Part shown: one piece after another, positions 39,757-49,354 of the stretch | How positions within the stretch are numbered: position 1 is the first letter of the stretch | Layout: each line of letters opens with the position of its first letter | Assembly (NCBI RefSeq): GCF_001668675.1 | Contig: NZ_LZKQ01000051.1 | Coordinates: forward strand, 62,001-126,000 | Direction of reading: 5' to 3' | Origin: Mycobacterium asiaticum | Lineage (GTDB): Bacteria; Actinomycetota; Actinomycetes; Mycobacteriales; Mycobacteriaceae | Length of the DNA: 64,000 bases | Position numbers and translations under genes: made by a program | Notes under the pieces: model-generated | Seen by the model: the letters and a program-made list of their open reading frames with translations, nothing else | Databases searched by the model: none | What the model was told of the DNA's origin: nothing

Positions 39757-40530
39757 CTACTCACCGAGCGGGTGCGTGGTGTAGTCATGCGGCACCTGCT
39801 TGTGCCACCTGTCTTCCCGCCGCAAGGTCCGCTCCACTGCCATGGTGGCGCGCCAGCCGTGCAGCCTCACCAGCCCGCGCAACATCGCCAGCCTTGCGCC
39901 CCACTCGTACTTTCTGCGTCCGAAGTGGACCTTCGCGGTCTTACCGCCAAAGTGGTTGATGTACGCCATTTCTGTCGTATAGACGCCGTAGCCGGCTGCC
40001 CGCGCGCTCAACGCGAGATGAAGATCAAGACCCCACCCGTAGCGGCCGAAGGTGTCCAGATCCATTCCTCCGAGGGTGTCCCAGCACTCCCGCGACATCA
40101 TCAGGGCAGTCCCTTCTACTGCAGGGACATCACGGTAGAAAGGTCGCGGACGGTAATCCGCTGCGGAGGGCTTCTCGTCGGTTACCGCGCATGCGAAGCC
40201 ATCGTCGATCACCGGGCCAACGATTCCTGCGTCTGCGGGCAGGCGTGGGTCGAGCATGCCCGCGACGAACCCCTTCGAGATGCGGGTGTCGTTGTTGAGC
40301 GTCATGGCGTGGGAATAGCCTTCGGAGAAGGCGATTCGGAATCCGAGCTCGCTGCCGCCGGCCCAGCCGAGATTTTCCCCAGGCGCGGTGACTCGCTCGT
40401 TGCTGACCTTGGGATAGTCACCGCGGTTGTCGACGATGAGGTACTCGGCGCCTTCGCGTTCCAGATCAGCAACTAGCGCGTGGGTGTACTCGTGTTGGCC
40501 GAAAACCGGGACCGTGATGAGGACCGACAC
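39757..40530 (-). CDS. WbbL2-like GT2 glycosyltransferase, second copy
   Basis: A 257-residue near-copy of the protein at 33457-34224, sharing [57 protein letters not shown] and others. GTG 40530 is chosen as the start because similarity begins there; the longer frame to 40623 adds 31 residues with no counterpart. Differences cluster in the C-terminal third, which might reflect a different acceptor. It forms an operon with the Rv2952-like methyltransferase downstream. A rhamnosyl- or deoxyhexosyl-transferase role in LOS is inferred. Confidence 0.85.
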   Translation of the reverse strand: MSVLITVPVFGQHEYTHALVADLEREGAEYLIVDNRGDYPKVSNERVTAPGENLGWAGGSELGFRIAFSEGYSHAMTLNNDTRISKGFVAGMLDPRLPADAGIVGPVIDDGFACAVTDEKPSAADYRPRPFYRDVPAVEGTALMMSRECWDTLGGMDLDTFGRYGWGLDLHLALSARAAGYGVYTTEMAYINHFGGKTAKVHFGRRKYEWGARLAMLRGLVRLHGWRATMAVERTLRREDRWHKQVPHDYTTHPLGE

Positions 40531-40670
40531 GAAGCCACCGTACCTGGGAGCAAGAAACGCCAGAGGCCGTTTGGCCAAGCCGGCGCCATCGCTTCTTAGC
40601 GGCACGAACGCCAGTCGGACCAAGTTGCGGAAGGTTATGCTCAGGCGTCAGACAAAGAGGACAGGAACCC

Positions 40671-41327
40671 ATGCGAAAGACGGCAGAGCCGACCGGCCTC
40701 ACGATGTACTACCGCCACACTCGGCCGGAGATGCTGCGTTTGGTTCCAACCACGGCTAAACGCGTTCTGGACCTTGGCTGCGCGGAGGGAGCATTCGGCG
40801 CCGGAATCAAAGAGGTCACCGGCGCGGAAGTCTGGGGCATCGAGTTCGACGAGCGCGCGGCCGCCGCCGCGACGGCGGTCCTTGATCGCGTTTTCGCCGG
40901 CGACGCGGATCAGCGGATAGCCGAACTCCCCGACAGGCATTTCGACGTCATCACTTGCAACGACGTGCTGGAGCACCTCGTTGACCCGGGTGCAACGCTC
41001 AAGCAGCTACGCCGCAAGCTCGCCCCGGGAGGCCTCGTCATCGCCTCAATCCCGAACATCCGCTTTTTGCCGGCGCTGAGCAAGATCATCTTCCGGAAAG
41101 ACTTCCCGCAGGAGGACTTCGGCATCTTCGACCGCACTCATCTTCGATTCTTCACACGCAAGAGCATGATGCGCATGTTCGAGGATTCCGGTTTTACGAT
41201 GCAGAGCATCAAAGGAATCAACGCCCACTACGGGGGCCTGTGGTTGCTTGCCAATGTCCTAAGCCTTGGATACTTCGCCGACGGCCTCTATCTTCAGTAC
41301 GCGTGCGTGGCGGCGCCTAACGGGTGA
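40671..41327 (+). CDS. Class I SAM-dependent methyltransferase
   Basis: A 218-residue methyltransferase with SAM motif VLDLGCAEGAFGAGI (about residues 32-46), WGIEFDERAA, then CNDVLEHLVDPGATL and LRRKLAPGGLVIASIPN. The pattern is of the Methyltransf_23 group often found in sugar clusters, with the C-terminal FDRTHLRFFTRKSM motif. ATG 40671 has GAGGACAGG upstream. It is transcribed divergently from the second WbbL2-like gene (140-bp gap) and converges with the large membrane protein gene, the stops being 16 bp apart. The substrate is unknown; a sugar of LOS is likely. Confidence 0.83.
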   Translation: MRKTAEPTGLTMYYRHTRPEMLRLVPTTAKRVLDLGCAEGAFGAGIKEVTGAEVWGIEFDERAAAAATAVLDRVFAGDADQRIAELPDRHFDVITCNDVLEHLVDPGATLKQLRRKLAPGGLVIASIPNIRFLPALSKIIFRKDFPQEDFGIFDRTHLRFFTRKSMMRMFEDSGFTMQSIKGINAHYGGLWLLANVLSLGYFADGLYLQYACVAAPNG

Positions 41328-41343
41328 GGTTCGGCCGGACGAC

Positions 41344-43269
41344 TCAGGGAGTTACACGCATCTCGTAGAATCGCAGCCGTGCATTGGCGGGGCCCTGGCC
41401 CAGCGCCCGGGACCGGCCGACACCGATTGCGTGCGAGTGTATCTCGAGATTGGTGCCCCGAACTGAGCCCGGCGTGTTGACGAGGAATGGCTCGGCTGCG
41501 TTGCCGGTGACAAGGCGATAACTCGTCCCGTCAAGGGTCACTGTTGGGGTGGTCAGCGGGAGGATCGTGCCTTGGAACAACCGATCGATGATCGTCGGGT
41601 TGAGGTCGATCCCCACCAGCACGGCCATATCCGGCGCACTGGGTGCGGGAACTTTGACGGATCCGTTCCCGGATACCTCCACCTCCGAAATCTTGGTGAG
41701 TGGCCCGCAATGCTGTGCACTGCGGGTGAATAGAGCCCACTTGTTCTCGACGCCGGCCACTGCGAAATTGCACAGCAACGCACGGGAATACAGGGGCGAT
41801 TCCTGCGCGGCAAGGCGGCCGTTGATGCCGGCCGCGGGTGAAGCCGTCGATACGCGTGAGAGGACGAAATCGGTGCGCCCACTGAGCGAATCACTGTTCA
41901 GCTGATCGAGAGCGGGCAGATACGTCGAGTAGGTCGCGAATACGGGCGCCGGCTGCCACGCCAGGTTGTACGCCCACACGACCGTGGTATCGACAGGGTC
42001 AACGTGGACTGTTCCGGAACCCATGGTGGTGAGAAAACGGTCCGGGACGGCGTAGAACTCACGTTGACGTGCTTTGGCTTGCTGGATGCGATGGTCGAAC
42101 CGCCCGGGGAGCGCCAGTGTCGTCAGGCGTCCGACCGACTGCGCCGGCGCCTGCAAAGCGGCAATGGAGCGATCCCGGAGGGCGGGCGGCCCGCCAGCGA
42201 CTAAGAAAGCAAGCACCACCGCGGCCAACGCGATGGCGCGCAGGCGGACCCTGGGAAAAGGGGCCAGAACGACCGAGACCACGATGAGGCCGACCAACAT
42301 ACTGATGTGCCACAGGTCGTAACGCCCGAATGCGCTCTTGGCCGTGATCAACGTGGCGACACCGACGAGACCGATGAAGCTACGCGGGATGTCCGTGCCG
42401 CCCCGCGCAAACGCCCAACAGAGGGCACCTACCCACAGTAAGGCCATCAACAGGGCGGGAATGGCATACAGCGGCAGCGGCACCGCTTGCGCTTCGTTGT
42501 AGCCCGCCACGATGGCGGCGCTGTACTTCAACCAAGCGAACAAATTCTCCAGCTGTTGACCCGCAAGCAGCCAGCAGATCACCACGGATACCCCAAACGC
42601 GACCACTGTTGCGCAATGTCGCCCAACGGCTTTCCAGCCGAGCAGCACCGATGCGGCCAACCCGATTGCCAACGTCGTGAATCCGGTATTGAACTTCACC
42701 AACAGCTGGAGGCCACCGACCAGGCCGATGGCGACGCAGGTGATGAACATCGTGGATTGTGATGCGTTCTGCTGCAACATCGGCACCGCCGCCCAGGCCA
42801 GAGACGCGAGGATGGCCAACTCGGGGTACATCAGGCCCAACGAATTGCCGTGGGTGACTTGAAGAGTCGCAATGCCGGCGGTCGTGGCGAACGCGATGAG
42901 GAGCGACGTCATGGGGGCGCAGCGCAGCCGGAGGACGGCGCACACGCCCAGAAACAGTGCGGCCACAACCGCCATCTGATAGAGACTGGCCAGCACGGAC
43001 TGGCCGTACGAGTAGTACGACACGGTTTGCAGAAATCCGAGCGGGCCATAGGTGAAGACGACGTCCCGGCCCCACGCAAGGTGGTGGAGCGGGGCCAGCG
43101 CGAGTACCGCCTCCCACGACGGGTCGACCCCCACCCCTGCGTCAACAGACCACTGTGGTTGCACGATCACGGCGGTGACAAGCGCCGCGAGGGCGCGCTG
43201 CCAACGGGCCGAGCCCCAAGTTGTCGTCGAAGACCACGTTCGCAGGCGCTCTGATCCGGTCAGTACCAC
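41344..43269 (-). CDS. Large polytopic membrane protein, unknown function (first paralogue)
   Basis: A 641-residue protein with about ten hydrophobic segments in residues 25-390 and a soluble C-terminal domain of about 250 residues, probably outside the membrane. Conserved with the paralogue at 50671-52656 are TTWGSARWQ, DPSWEAV, VVFTYGPLG, MYPELA, KFNTG, KSAFGR, VWAYNL, APVFATY and ESPLYSRALLCN. The plan of multi-pass N-terminus plus globular C-terminus recalls GT-C glycosyltransferases or membrane-bound acyl/glycan-modifying enzymes, but I do not recognise a defining catalytic motif. H37Rv has a large membrane protein, Rv1508c, in the LOS locus that might be related. The start codon is GTG. 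A 472-bp leader region separates it from the ArnT-like gene upstream. Confidence 0.8.
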   Translation of the reverse strand: MVLTGSERLRTWSSTTTWGSARWQRALAALVTAVIVQPQWSVDAGVGVDPSWEAVLALAPLHHLAWGRDVVFTYGPLGFLQTVSYYSYGQSVLASLYQMAVVAALFLGVCAVLRLRCAPMTSLLIAFATTAGIATLQVTHGNSLGLMYPELAILASLAWAAVPMLQQNASQSTMFITCVAIGLVGGLQLLVKFNTGFTTLAIGLAASVLLGWKAVGRHCATVVAFGVSVVICWLLAGQQLENLFAWLKYSAAIVAGYNEAQAVPLPLYAIPALLMALLWVGALCWAFARGGTDIPRSFIGLVGVATLITAKSAFGRYDLWHISMLVGLIVVSVVLAPFPRVRLRAIALAAVVLAFLVAGGPPALRDRSIAALQAPAQSVGRLTTLALPGRFDHRIQQAKARQREFYAVPDRFLTTMGSGTVHVDPVDTTVVWAYNLAWQPAPVFATYSTYLPALDQLNSDSLSGRTDFVLSRVSTASPAAGINGRLAAQESPLYSRALLCNFAVAGVENKWALFTRSAQHCGPLTKISEVEVSGNGSVKVPAPSAPDMAVLVGIDLNPTIIDRLFQGTILPLTTPTVTLDGTSYRLVTGNAAEPFLVNTPGSVRGTNLEIHSHAIGVGRSRALGQGPANARLRFYEMRVTP

Positions 43270-43741
43270 TCCCGCAAACTATCAAGCCGCATGAGATCAC
43301 CCGGTGCCTTGGTGGCTGAGAACGAACCAACTCGACCTCGTCAAGAAACTGCGAGGTTGGCTGCGAACAGCATGCCGGCTTTGGTGAAATGGCCATCGAC
43401 TTGACTGAAGTCGAGGCCGATAGCACAAGCGTGACAATCGGCACCAAGTAGTGGCTTCTACGCTGTTCGCGTCAAAGCTGCTAATTTCCAAGGGGATCCG
43501 CCGCCCGCAACGAGCGGTCCGGCCACGATCTAAGTATCACCGCGACGTTGCATGATAAAGCGACCTTGCGCAGGTCGGCTCGGCTCTCGGCCAAGAGGTA
43601 CCGCATTGTTAAGTCGAAATAGCGGGCGACGCAATGCGGTCAGGGTCATAAATGGGCGGGCCGTGCCAGCAACGGCGGAACTAGTTTCGTAGTAAGGGGC
43701 TTTCACATTGGCCCTTGGACCTCAATGATCTACACGTATGG
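43270..43741. other. 472-bp intergenic region
   Basis: It lies between two leftward membrane-protein genes. No convincing gene is seen. On the plus strand a frame ends around 43451 with GEMAIDLTEVEADSTSV, which has the flavour of a conserved C-terminus and may be a gene remnant, but it is too short to assign. The GC content is lower than in the PKS region. A promoter for the leftward 641-residue protein is expected here. Confidence 0.35.
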
Positions 43742-45286
43742 TCATGCACCGCGCACCTTGGCCACTCGCCACACCCTCGGCGCCGATGTTGCGATTAACA
43801 CGTAACCGACAGGGAGGTACTCCTTGGCGTTTACGGCAGGTTCGCAGCTGAATAGGTAGTGGTAGTCGTCGATATTCTCGTGTTTCCAGACGTCAACGTT
43901 GTTGTACTCCCATAGCATCAATCCTCGCCTATCAGCAAAGTACAGCGTCTGCGGGTTCCACCCGCAACCTACGCCCACGATGAGATCGCTGGGTCCAGTG
44001 ACGGCCTGCAGTTCTTTGGCCAGGGGGTCAGTCGTGGGATTGTGCGTCCATTGCGAGATGTCCTGAGGAGCAGCTGATCCAACGATAACGAGCGCAGCAA
44101 GGATCGCGGTGATGAGCCAATCCTTGCCAGGTGCTCGTTGAGCGATCTCAACAATACCTATTGCGACGGCGACAATAATGGCCGGGAATACCGCGATCAG
44201 ATAATAATTGTGCACGTAATAGAGGTTCAAGAACAGCATGGGCGCGGTCGCTGCGGTGGCCAGCCAGCCCAGGCGGCGAATGCGTTCAATCTTCTTACGT
44301 GCTAATACAATCCCGGCGATTGAGAGGACTAACCCCAGCCCGATTGGACCAGCGATCTCAGTGCTGATCCTCAGTAGTGGCGGAGCATATGTGCTTGGAT
44401 TGAGATGCTGTTTGACGGATCCGAAGTTCCAATCGTGCATGGTTCCGCTGAATAAGAACTTGGTCAGGGGGTTGCGGATCTTTATCGAATCTCCGTAGCG
44501 AACCCACGCGAAAGCTAGGGCAACACCAATCGCCGGGCCCACCAAGAACCCGGTGACAATACGACCCCAAGAACGTGTCGATAGGTACGCCGTTAACGCC
44601 GAAACCGCGAGTAGCACGCACCACGCCGGTGGCGTAGTGGCCTTTACTAGGAACGCGAACCAACAGCTGACGACCCCTGTTAGCAAACCGACACGCGTAC
44701 CAGTTCGAAACCATGAATCCAGGCCCACGACCATGCCAAGCGACGCAGCAACGGCGGGGAATTCGATAAGTGCAGCCGCGCCCCAGGCCAAGCCGAAGGG
44801 CGAAAACTCGTACAGCGCCAGCGCTACGATCGCAGTGAAGCGCCCGTGCCAACGGAAAACGAGCATTCCCAATAAGATTGCAGCTGCCTGGAACCCTAAC
44901 AGTCCAACGATTCGTACGGCAGAATCAGAGTTGACACCTAAACGGATTAGCACTGCAGCAGCGGCTTGAACAAGCGGAAACTCCATCGGCACGTCGGCGT
45001 TGGGGCCGAAGACCGGTAATGGCGTGTGTATCACGTTGATACCGCGCCTGGCATATTCCAGTGCCACATAAGCTGTTTGGGTCTGGCGGAAACTGTGCAT
45101 TTCGTTCAGACCGTGGCATAGCTGCGGCAAGCGGATTAGGGTCCCAAGCGTGATCAAGCCCAGCGGCCATGCTGTAAAAAATCGCAATGGTGACTTGAGA
45201 CCTCTATCCACAGGTTGGTCAGTAAGACTCACCCCCGAGGGCAATCCGTCTGGCCTCGTCTCTGGTGTTTCATTCCTATTGTTCAA
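43742..45286 (-). CDS. ArnT/PMT-like GT-C membrane glycosyltransferase (first copy)
   Basis: A 514-residue multi-pass protein related to the dolichyl-phosphate-mannose/ArnT-type glycosyltransferases. These use polyprenyl-phosphate sugars on the outer face of the membrane. After the first helix comes LNEMHSFRQTQTAYVALEYA, then PVFGPNADVPMEFPL with the acidic residue in the first extracytoplasmic loop, and FSPFGLAWGAAALIEFP. The C-terminal 100 residues are soluble. The paralogue at 57594-59141 has the same motifs at equal spacing. The donor could come from the GtrB-like or DPM-like synthases in this region. GC is below that of the PKS genes. It is preceded by the GT87-like gene, 81 bp upstream on the same strand. 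Confidence 0.8.
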   Translation of the reverse strand: MNNRNETPETRPDGLPSGVSLTDQPVDRGLKSPLRFFTAWPLGLITLGTLIRLPQLCHGLNEMHSFRQTQTAYVALEYARRGINVIHTPLPVFGPNADVPMEFPLVQAAAAVLIRLGVNSDSAVRIVGLLGFQAAAILLGMLVFRWHGRFTAIVALALYEFSPFGLAWGAAALIEFPAVAASLGMVVGLDSWFRTGTRVGLLTGVVSCWFAFLVKATTPPAWCVLLAVSALTAYLSTRSWGRIVTGFLVGPAIGVALAFAWVRYGDSIKIRNPLTKFLFSGTMHDWNFGSVKQHLNPSTYAPPLLRISTEIAGPIGLGLVLSIAGIVLARKKIERIRRLGWLATAATAPMLFLNLYYVHNYYLIAVFPAIIVAVAIGIVEIAQRAPGKDWLITAILAALVIVGSAAPQDISQWTHNPTTDPLAKELQAVTGPSDLIVGVGCGWNPQTLYFADRRGLMLWEYNNVDVWKHENIDDYHYLFSCEPAVNAKEYLPVGYVLIATSAPRVWRVAKVRGA

Positions 45287-45367
45287 AGTCGTCCATCCGT
45301 GACGAGCCGTGCCCGAAGCTGATTGTCAACCAAATTGTATTGACCGCACGGTCATCCCGACGCACGC

Positions 45368-46909
45368 TTACCTCGGCGACTCCGAGGGAAGCTCCGCGAT
45401 GTGATCCCTGGTCATTGGCGAGCTCTCGCCTGCCGTACCCGGAGCGCCTGTGCCAGTCACCTGCAACTCGCTACGCATTGAAAGAGCAGGCCGTCGCGCG
45501 TACGAAACAATAATGGCAGCGCAAGCGAGCAGCCACAGAAGCGGCGCCAGCGCACCCGTCGTTACCGGGATTATGGCCCGCGTGTCGACATTGCCGATGA
45601 CACCCATCTGACCGGCGATCGGGGCTTGAACTATTGGACCTGGTGCCACTGTTTGGGCGAGCGTCAGGGCCGCGGCGATGCTTACACAGATGCCGACCGC
45701 GCGGCGCCGGTCGCCAAGCACCGACAACCTCTCGAAGATTCCACAGCCGGGCGGTCCATCGGGATCACGCACTATCAGCGCAGCAACTGGCAGTACGAAC
45801 ACGAGGTAATAACGGTGGCTCAAAGCGGGGAACAAAGACGCGGCCGAGAGCAGTACGATGCCGACCATGGCTGGGGAAATCCGCCGACCGAGCGCCAGAA
45901 CCGAGATGACGATGACCAGCAGGACGACGTATCCGATCTGTGATCGCAGCCCGGCGAGGTAGCCCTCCGGCACCACTCCCCCCGAGGCGTTGGCCTTGAT
46001 GGCGTCAGGAATCAGCAGCAGCCCTCTGCCGAAAGACACGTTGACGTGCAGCACCAGGGCCTGAAACGAACCAGAACCAAGAGCGTTGTGCACTGATTGC
46101 AGCACCGTCCCCGGGAAATCTTGCGGCCACAGCAGATAGGCAGCGACGTTCGTGACCACACCGCCAATCGCCGCAATCCCTCCCCAGCGCCATTGCCGCG
46201 CGGCGAACAGCGCGAATACCAATACCGCAAATTGTGGCTTCACCAGCGACGCCAACACAATCATGAGCGCGACGAGTCCCCACCGTCGACGCTGTAGCGC
46301 AATCAGGAAAACCAGTGCGATCGGCACCAAGAATCCGAGGGAGTTGCCTCGGTCGATCACCGTCCATGCCGGGATGGCCGCCACCCCGCACGTCACGAAC
46401 ACCACAACGCGTTCCAAGCCACGGGCACCACGGGCAGCCCAGACTGCCGGACTGAGCACGGCCACTGTCAATGCAAGCAAGTAGGCCAACAGCCCGAGGC
46501 GCGCGGAACCTAGCAACTTGCCGAGGAGGCCGAAGGCCGCGTGCGGCACCGTCGCCGCAGCGGAGTAAGGGTTGTTGTAGGGCCGGTAGTCGGGAGGAAG
46601 GAACACCGGATAGGGCTTCCACGGGTCGGCCCGCAGCGCCGCGTCCGCCTGCCATATGTAGTCGCTGAAGCAGTGCCGGCCGATTTTCGCACCCCAGTCA
46701 CGCCAGCAGTCCTCCGGAAAGTAAAGGAGAGACGAAATCACATCGACCGAGAAGTATTGTGTGAGAACGAATCCAGCGGCCGCCGAAAGCGAGGTCACCA
46801 GCAAGACAGTGCTCAGCAATATCGTGCGCTCCGACTGGTTTGCGATCCCGGACAACCGTTGCCTGATCCCGCTGGTCGCATCCCGCAGTGTTTCAAGAGG
46901 ATGTTTCAT
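45368..46909 (-). CDS. GT87-family (DUF2029) polyprenyl-phosphate-dependent glycosyltransferase
   Basis: A 513-residue integral membrane protein with about eleven hydrophobic segments. Features typical of the GT87/DUF2029 family (mycobacterial PimE is a mannosyltransferase member) are PYNNPYSAAATVPH in the first large loop, AIPAWTVIDRGNSLGFLVPIAL, and the short loop SLVKPQFAVLVFALF. It would transfer a sugar from a polyprenyl phosphate on the extracytoplasmic face. ATG 46909 is followed by a basic cytosolic N-terminus. It is third in a leftward operon after gtrB-, gtrA- and GT2-like genes, 57 bp after the GT2 stop. Sugar and acceptor are unknown. Confidence 0.8.
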   Translation of the reverse strand: MKHPLETLRDATSGIRQRLSGIANQSERTILLSTVLLVTSLSAAAGFVLTQYFSVDVISSLLYFPEDCWRDWGAKIGRHCFSDYIWQADAALRADPWKPYPVFLPPDYRPYNNPYSAAATVPHAAFGLLGKLLGSARLGLLAYLLALTVAVLSPAVWAARGARGLERVVVFVTCGVAAIPAWTVIDRGNSLGFLVPIALVFLIALQRRRWGLVALMIVLASLVKPQFAVLVFALFAARQWRWGGIAAIGGVVTNVAAYLLWPQDFPGTVLQSVHNALGSGSFQALVLHVNVSFGRGLLLIPDAIKANASGGVVPEGYLAGLRSQIGYVVLLVIVISVLALGRRISPAMVGIVLLSAASLFPALSHRYYLVFVLPVAALIVRDPDGPPGCGIFERLSVLGDRRRAVGICVSIAAALTLAQTVAPGPIVQAPIAGQMGVIGNVDTRAIIPVTTGALAPLLWLLACAAIIVSYARRPALSMRSELQVTGTGAPGTAGESSPMTRDHIAELPSESPR

Positions 46910-46966
46910 TGCCCGCCCCCCTTCCCCGCAAGACGATACTTGGCATGCCGGACCTGCCCAGCGAGG

Positions 46967-47827
46967 TCAGTCGGCTCCGCTCTGGTGAGAGACTTGGCGC
47001 CGCATACGATGGCCGAGCCACCGATATGCCGCCCTACGTGCCACCGCGTTTGCACGCGCTCGCGCGGTGCCGAGCAATAAGTCGCTACGAGTGACCACGC
47101 CCGGATGCGCCGCGGCAAAAAACCGCCTGAAACCCACCGCTTGCTCAGCCTGCGCGCGTACTAACTTCACACTCCATTGCGATTCACTAACCCGAAATGC
47201 GGCTAGTGGGCGCGGCACCGCGACAAGGTCGCCTCGCAGCAGCACCGCGCAATAAGTTGCCTCATCAATCAGGTAGGGGAACTTACTGTCCCAACCGCCC
47301 ACGGCCGTTAACGCTGACCGCCTCAACAACACCGACGCGGGCTCGCCGAAAATGTTCGTACCAGCTTGCACAGTTCGACGTATCGCCTCGGCGCCGGTGA
47401 CCTCACCGCGGAGTCCCGCCAACCCCCGGTTCCGCAGTACCGGCCTTCCGCAGGCGTCGATGACGTCCCTGGGGCTCGCTGCCAATACAGCAGATGGGTG
47501 AGCGTCCAATGCGGCGACCTGCTCAGAGAGGCTGTCTCGTCTCAGCAAGTCGTCACCACACACCAGCTTCACGTATTCACCAGTGGCAAGGGCAGTAACA
47601 GCGTTGAAGTTGGCGGGCGCCCCACCGCCGAAAGGAAGGCGACTCAGGCGAACCCGCGGATCTTTGACGAACTCTTGCAGCGCTTCCCAGGTTCCATCGG
47701 TCGAGCTGTGATCAGAGACCAACAACTCGAAATCCTGGAAAGATTGCGCCAGAATCGAATCCATTGTGGCGCAGATAAACTCAGCACTGTTGTACGCCGG
47801 AACGACAACCGATACCCGTGGTGTCAT
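46967..47827 (-). CDS. GT2 family glycosyltransferase
   Basis: A 286-residue GT-A enzyme with the N-terminal VSVVVPAYNSAEFICATMDSI, DHSSTDGTWEAL and the DxD-type motif CGDDLLRRDS. No membrane helices are apparent, so it acts in the cytosol with a nucleotide sugar. ATG 47827 overlaps the gtrA-like stop by four bases (ATGA), which shows coupling. It is second from the 3' side of the gtrB-gtrA-GT2-GT87 operon. Which sugar it moves cannot be inferred; EpsE/WcaA-like exopolysaccharide enzymes look similar. Confidence 0.85.
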   Translation of the reverse strand: MTPRVSVVVPAYNSAEFICATMDSILAQSFQDFELLVSDHSSTDGTWEALQEFVKDPRVRLSRLPFGGGAPANFNAVTALATGEYVKLVCGDDLLRRDSLSEQVAALDAHPSAVLAASPRDVIDACGRPVLRNRGLAGLRGEVTGAEAIRRTVQAGTNIFGEPASVLLRRSALTAVGGWDSKFPYLIDEATYCAVLLRGDLVAVPRPLAAFRVSESQWSVKLVRAQAEQAVGFRRFFAAAHPGVVTRSDLLLGTARARANAVARRAAYRWLGHRMRRQVSHQSGAD

Positions 47828-48336
47828 GGCGTGGCTTGTTGAGGCTCAGCCGGTTCGGGTGCTGCGGGGCTGCGGCGAAACGAAAACCCTCGGTGCGCGA
47901 ACCAGCTAAATACGACGGTCGCGCCGGCGATCGCGAACTGCGAGGGCAGAACTGGCCAGCCCAACCCCTCGACCAGAAAAGGCAGGGCGGCCAGATTGAA
48001 CCCTAAGACAGTGAGGTTAACGAGCTCGAATCTGGCCAAATCGCGCAGCACGTGCCCGGTGACCACAAAAACAAACCTGCGATATAAAACAAACGCGCAC
48101 AACACTGCCGCTACATGTGCACAAAGCAACGCGCTCATATAACCTGCGGCGCCCCGAGGGAGGAGCCAGAGAAACAACATGAACCAAACGGCGCCGATTG
48201 CAGTGTTCAGGCCGCCGACAATTAGGAACGCTACCCTCTGGTCTCGGACCAGCCTGAACAGCGGCCCAGGAGAGCCAGTCATTCCCGCCGGCGGCGCAAC
48301 TCGCGGGTAGGTACCCGCAAATTCGTCGAATGTCAC
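47824..48336 (-). CDS. GtrA-like membrane protein (polyprenyl-phosphate-sugar flippase family)
   Basis: A 170-residue protein with four membrane segments in the GtrA order: VAFLIVGGLNTAIGAVWFML, YMSALLCAHVAAVLCAFVLYRRFVF, FELVNLTVLGFNLAALPFL and the last helix ending in FSWFAHRGFSFRR. GTG 48336 is chosen (VTFDEFAGTY) because a longer frame to 48435 would run inside the preceding GT2 gene; the gap to that gene's stop is then 10 bp. GtrA proteins are thought to flip bactoprenyl-phosphate-glucose made by GtrB. The GtrB-like partner is immediately upstream, so they likely form one unit. Confidence 0.85.
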   Translation of the reverse strand: MTFDEFAGTYPRVAPPAGMTGSPGPLFRLVRDQRVAFLIVGGLNTAIGAVWFMLFLWLLPRGAAGYMSALLCAHVAAVLCAFVLYRRFVFVVTGHVLRDLARFELVNLTVLGFNLAALPFLVEGLGWPVLPSQFAIAGATVVFSWFAHRGFSFRRSPAAPEPAEPQQATP

Positions 48337-48346
48337 TGACGAGCTC

Positions 48347-49354
48347 TCAAGCCGACGTGGTCGGCGGTGCGCTGAACATAGCTCCAGCTTGGTCCGCAGC
48401 GGCGACCGAGCCTTCGGCGCCGCCGACCATGTCACGGATCAAAAACAGCGGTCGGCCCTTACTCTGGTCGTACATGCGTCCGAGATAAGCACCGATGATG
48501 CCAAGCATCAGAAACTGAACGCCAGTAAGCAGACCGATTGCGGCCATCAGCGAGCTCCAGCCTGGGACCGTTTGTCCCAGCATTGCTCCCCGGATGGAGT
48601 TGAGAGCAGCAGCAAAGCCAATAAACGCCATCGTCCAGCCGAGAATGATCGACAGCTTCAGCGGCACCATCGAGAAGGAGGTGATTGCGTCGGCCGCGAA
48701 ACGCAGCATTTTCGTGAACGGGTACTTACTCACACCCGCCGCTCGAGCGTCGCGGTCATAGACCAGCGGCACCTGCTTACCGCCAATCCAGGACACCAGT
48801 CCGCGGACGAATCGGTGGCGTTCCGGCATGGAGATCAAGAGGTCTAGCACCCGGCGGGTAATCAAACGGAAATCACCTGTGTCGCTAGGAATGTCAACCT
48901 CAGTCATGCGGCCGATCAGGCGGTAGAAGATGGCTGCGGTGCTCCGCTTGAACACGCCCTCACCCTCACGGTGGCGCCGCTGGCCGTAGACAACATCGGC
49001 ACCCTCGTCCATGAGAGCCATCATGTCGGGCAACAGCTCGGGCGGATCCTGCAGATCGGCGTCGATAATGAGCACGCGCTCGCCTCGGCACACACTCAGT
49101 CCGGCGGTAAGTGCCAACTGGTGGCCGTGATTACGCATCAACCGAACGCCGACAACACGTGGGTCCTCAACCGAGGCCTTTTCGATGATCTCCCAGGTCC
49201 GATCGCGAGAACCGTCGTCGACCAGCACAATCTCGCTTGTCCCGCCAAACTTCTCTAGGACTCCCCCAACCCGGTCCAGAAACAGCGGCAGCACGTCTTC
49301 CTCGTCGAAACATGGTGCTACGACTGAGACTGCCGGGCGACTCAGCACAGCCAT
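48347..49354 (-). CDS. GtrB/DPM1-like polyprenyl-phosphate sugar synthase
   Basis: A 335-residue GT2 enzyme with a cytosolic catalytic domain (VSVVAPCFDEEDVLPLFL, VLVDDGSRDRTWEI, the DxD motif IIDADLQDPPELL, DTGDFRLITRRVLDLL) and two C-terminal membrane helices (about 245-270 and 280-305). That is the layout of GtrB/YfdH and related polyprenyl-phosphate glucose or mannose synthases. ATG 49354 puts the catalytic strand eight residues from the start, as in GtrB; ATG 49384 and GTG 49411 are alternatives that give up to 354 residues. It is first in the gtrB-gtrA-GT2-GT87 operon. It would supply a lipid-linked sugar for the GT-C enzymes of this region. Confidence 0.87.
   Translation of the reverse strand: MAVLSRPAVSVVAPCFDEEDVLPLFLDRVGGVLEKFGGTSEIVLVDDGSRDRTWEIIEKASVEDPRVVGVRLMRNHGHQLALTAGLSVCRGERVLIIDADLQDPPELLPDMMALMDEGADVVYGQRRHREGEGVFKRSTAAIFYRLIGRMTEVDIPSDTGDFRLITRRVLDLLISMPERHRFVRGLVSWIGGKQVPLVYDRDARAAGVSKYPFTKMLRFAADAITSFSMVPLKLSIILGWTMAFIGFAAALNSIRGAMLGQTVPGWSSLMAAIGLLTGVQFLMLGIIGAYLGRMYDQSKGRPLFLIRDMVGGAEGSVAAADQAGAMFSAPPTTSA

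Noticed and set aside
43395..43455. Possible 3' remnant of a gene ending GEMAIDLTEVEADSTSV
   Set aside because: Too short to assign, with no start or upstream conserved sequence; mentioned only in the intergenic entry.
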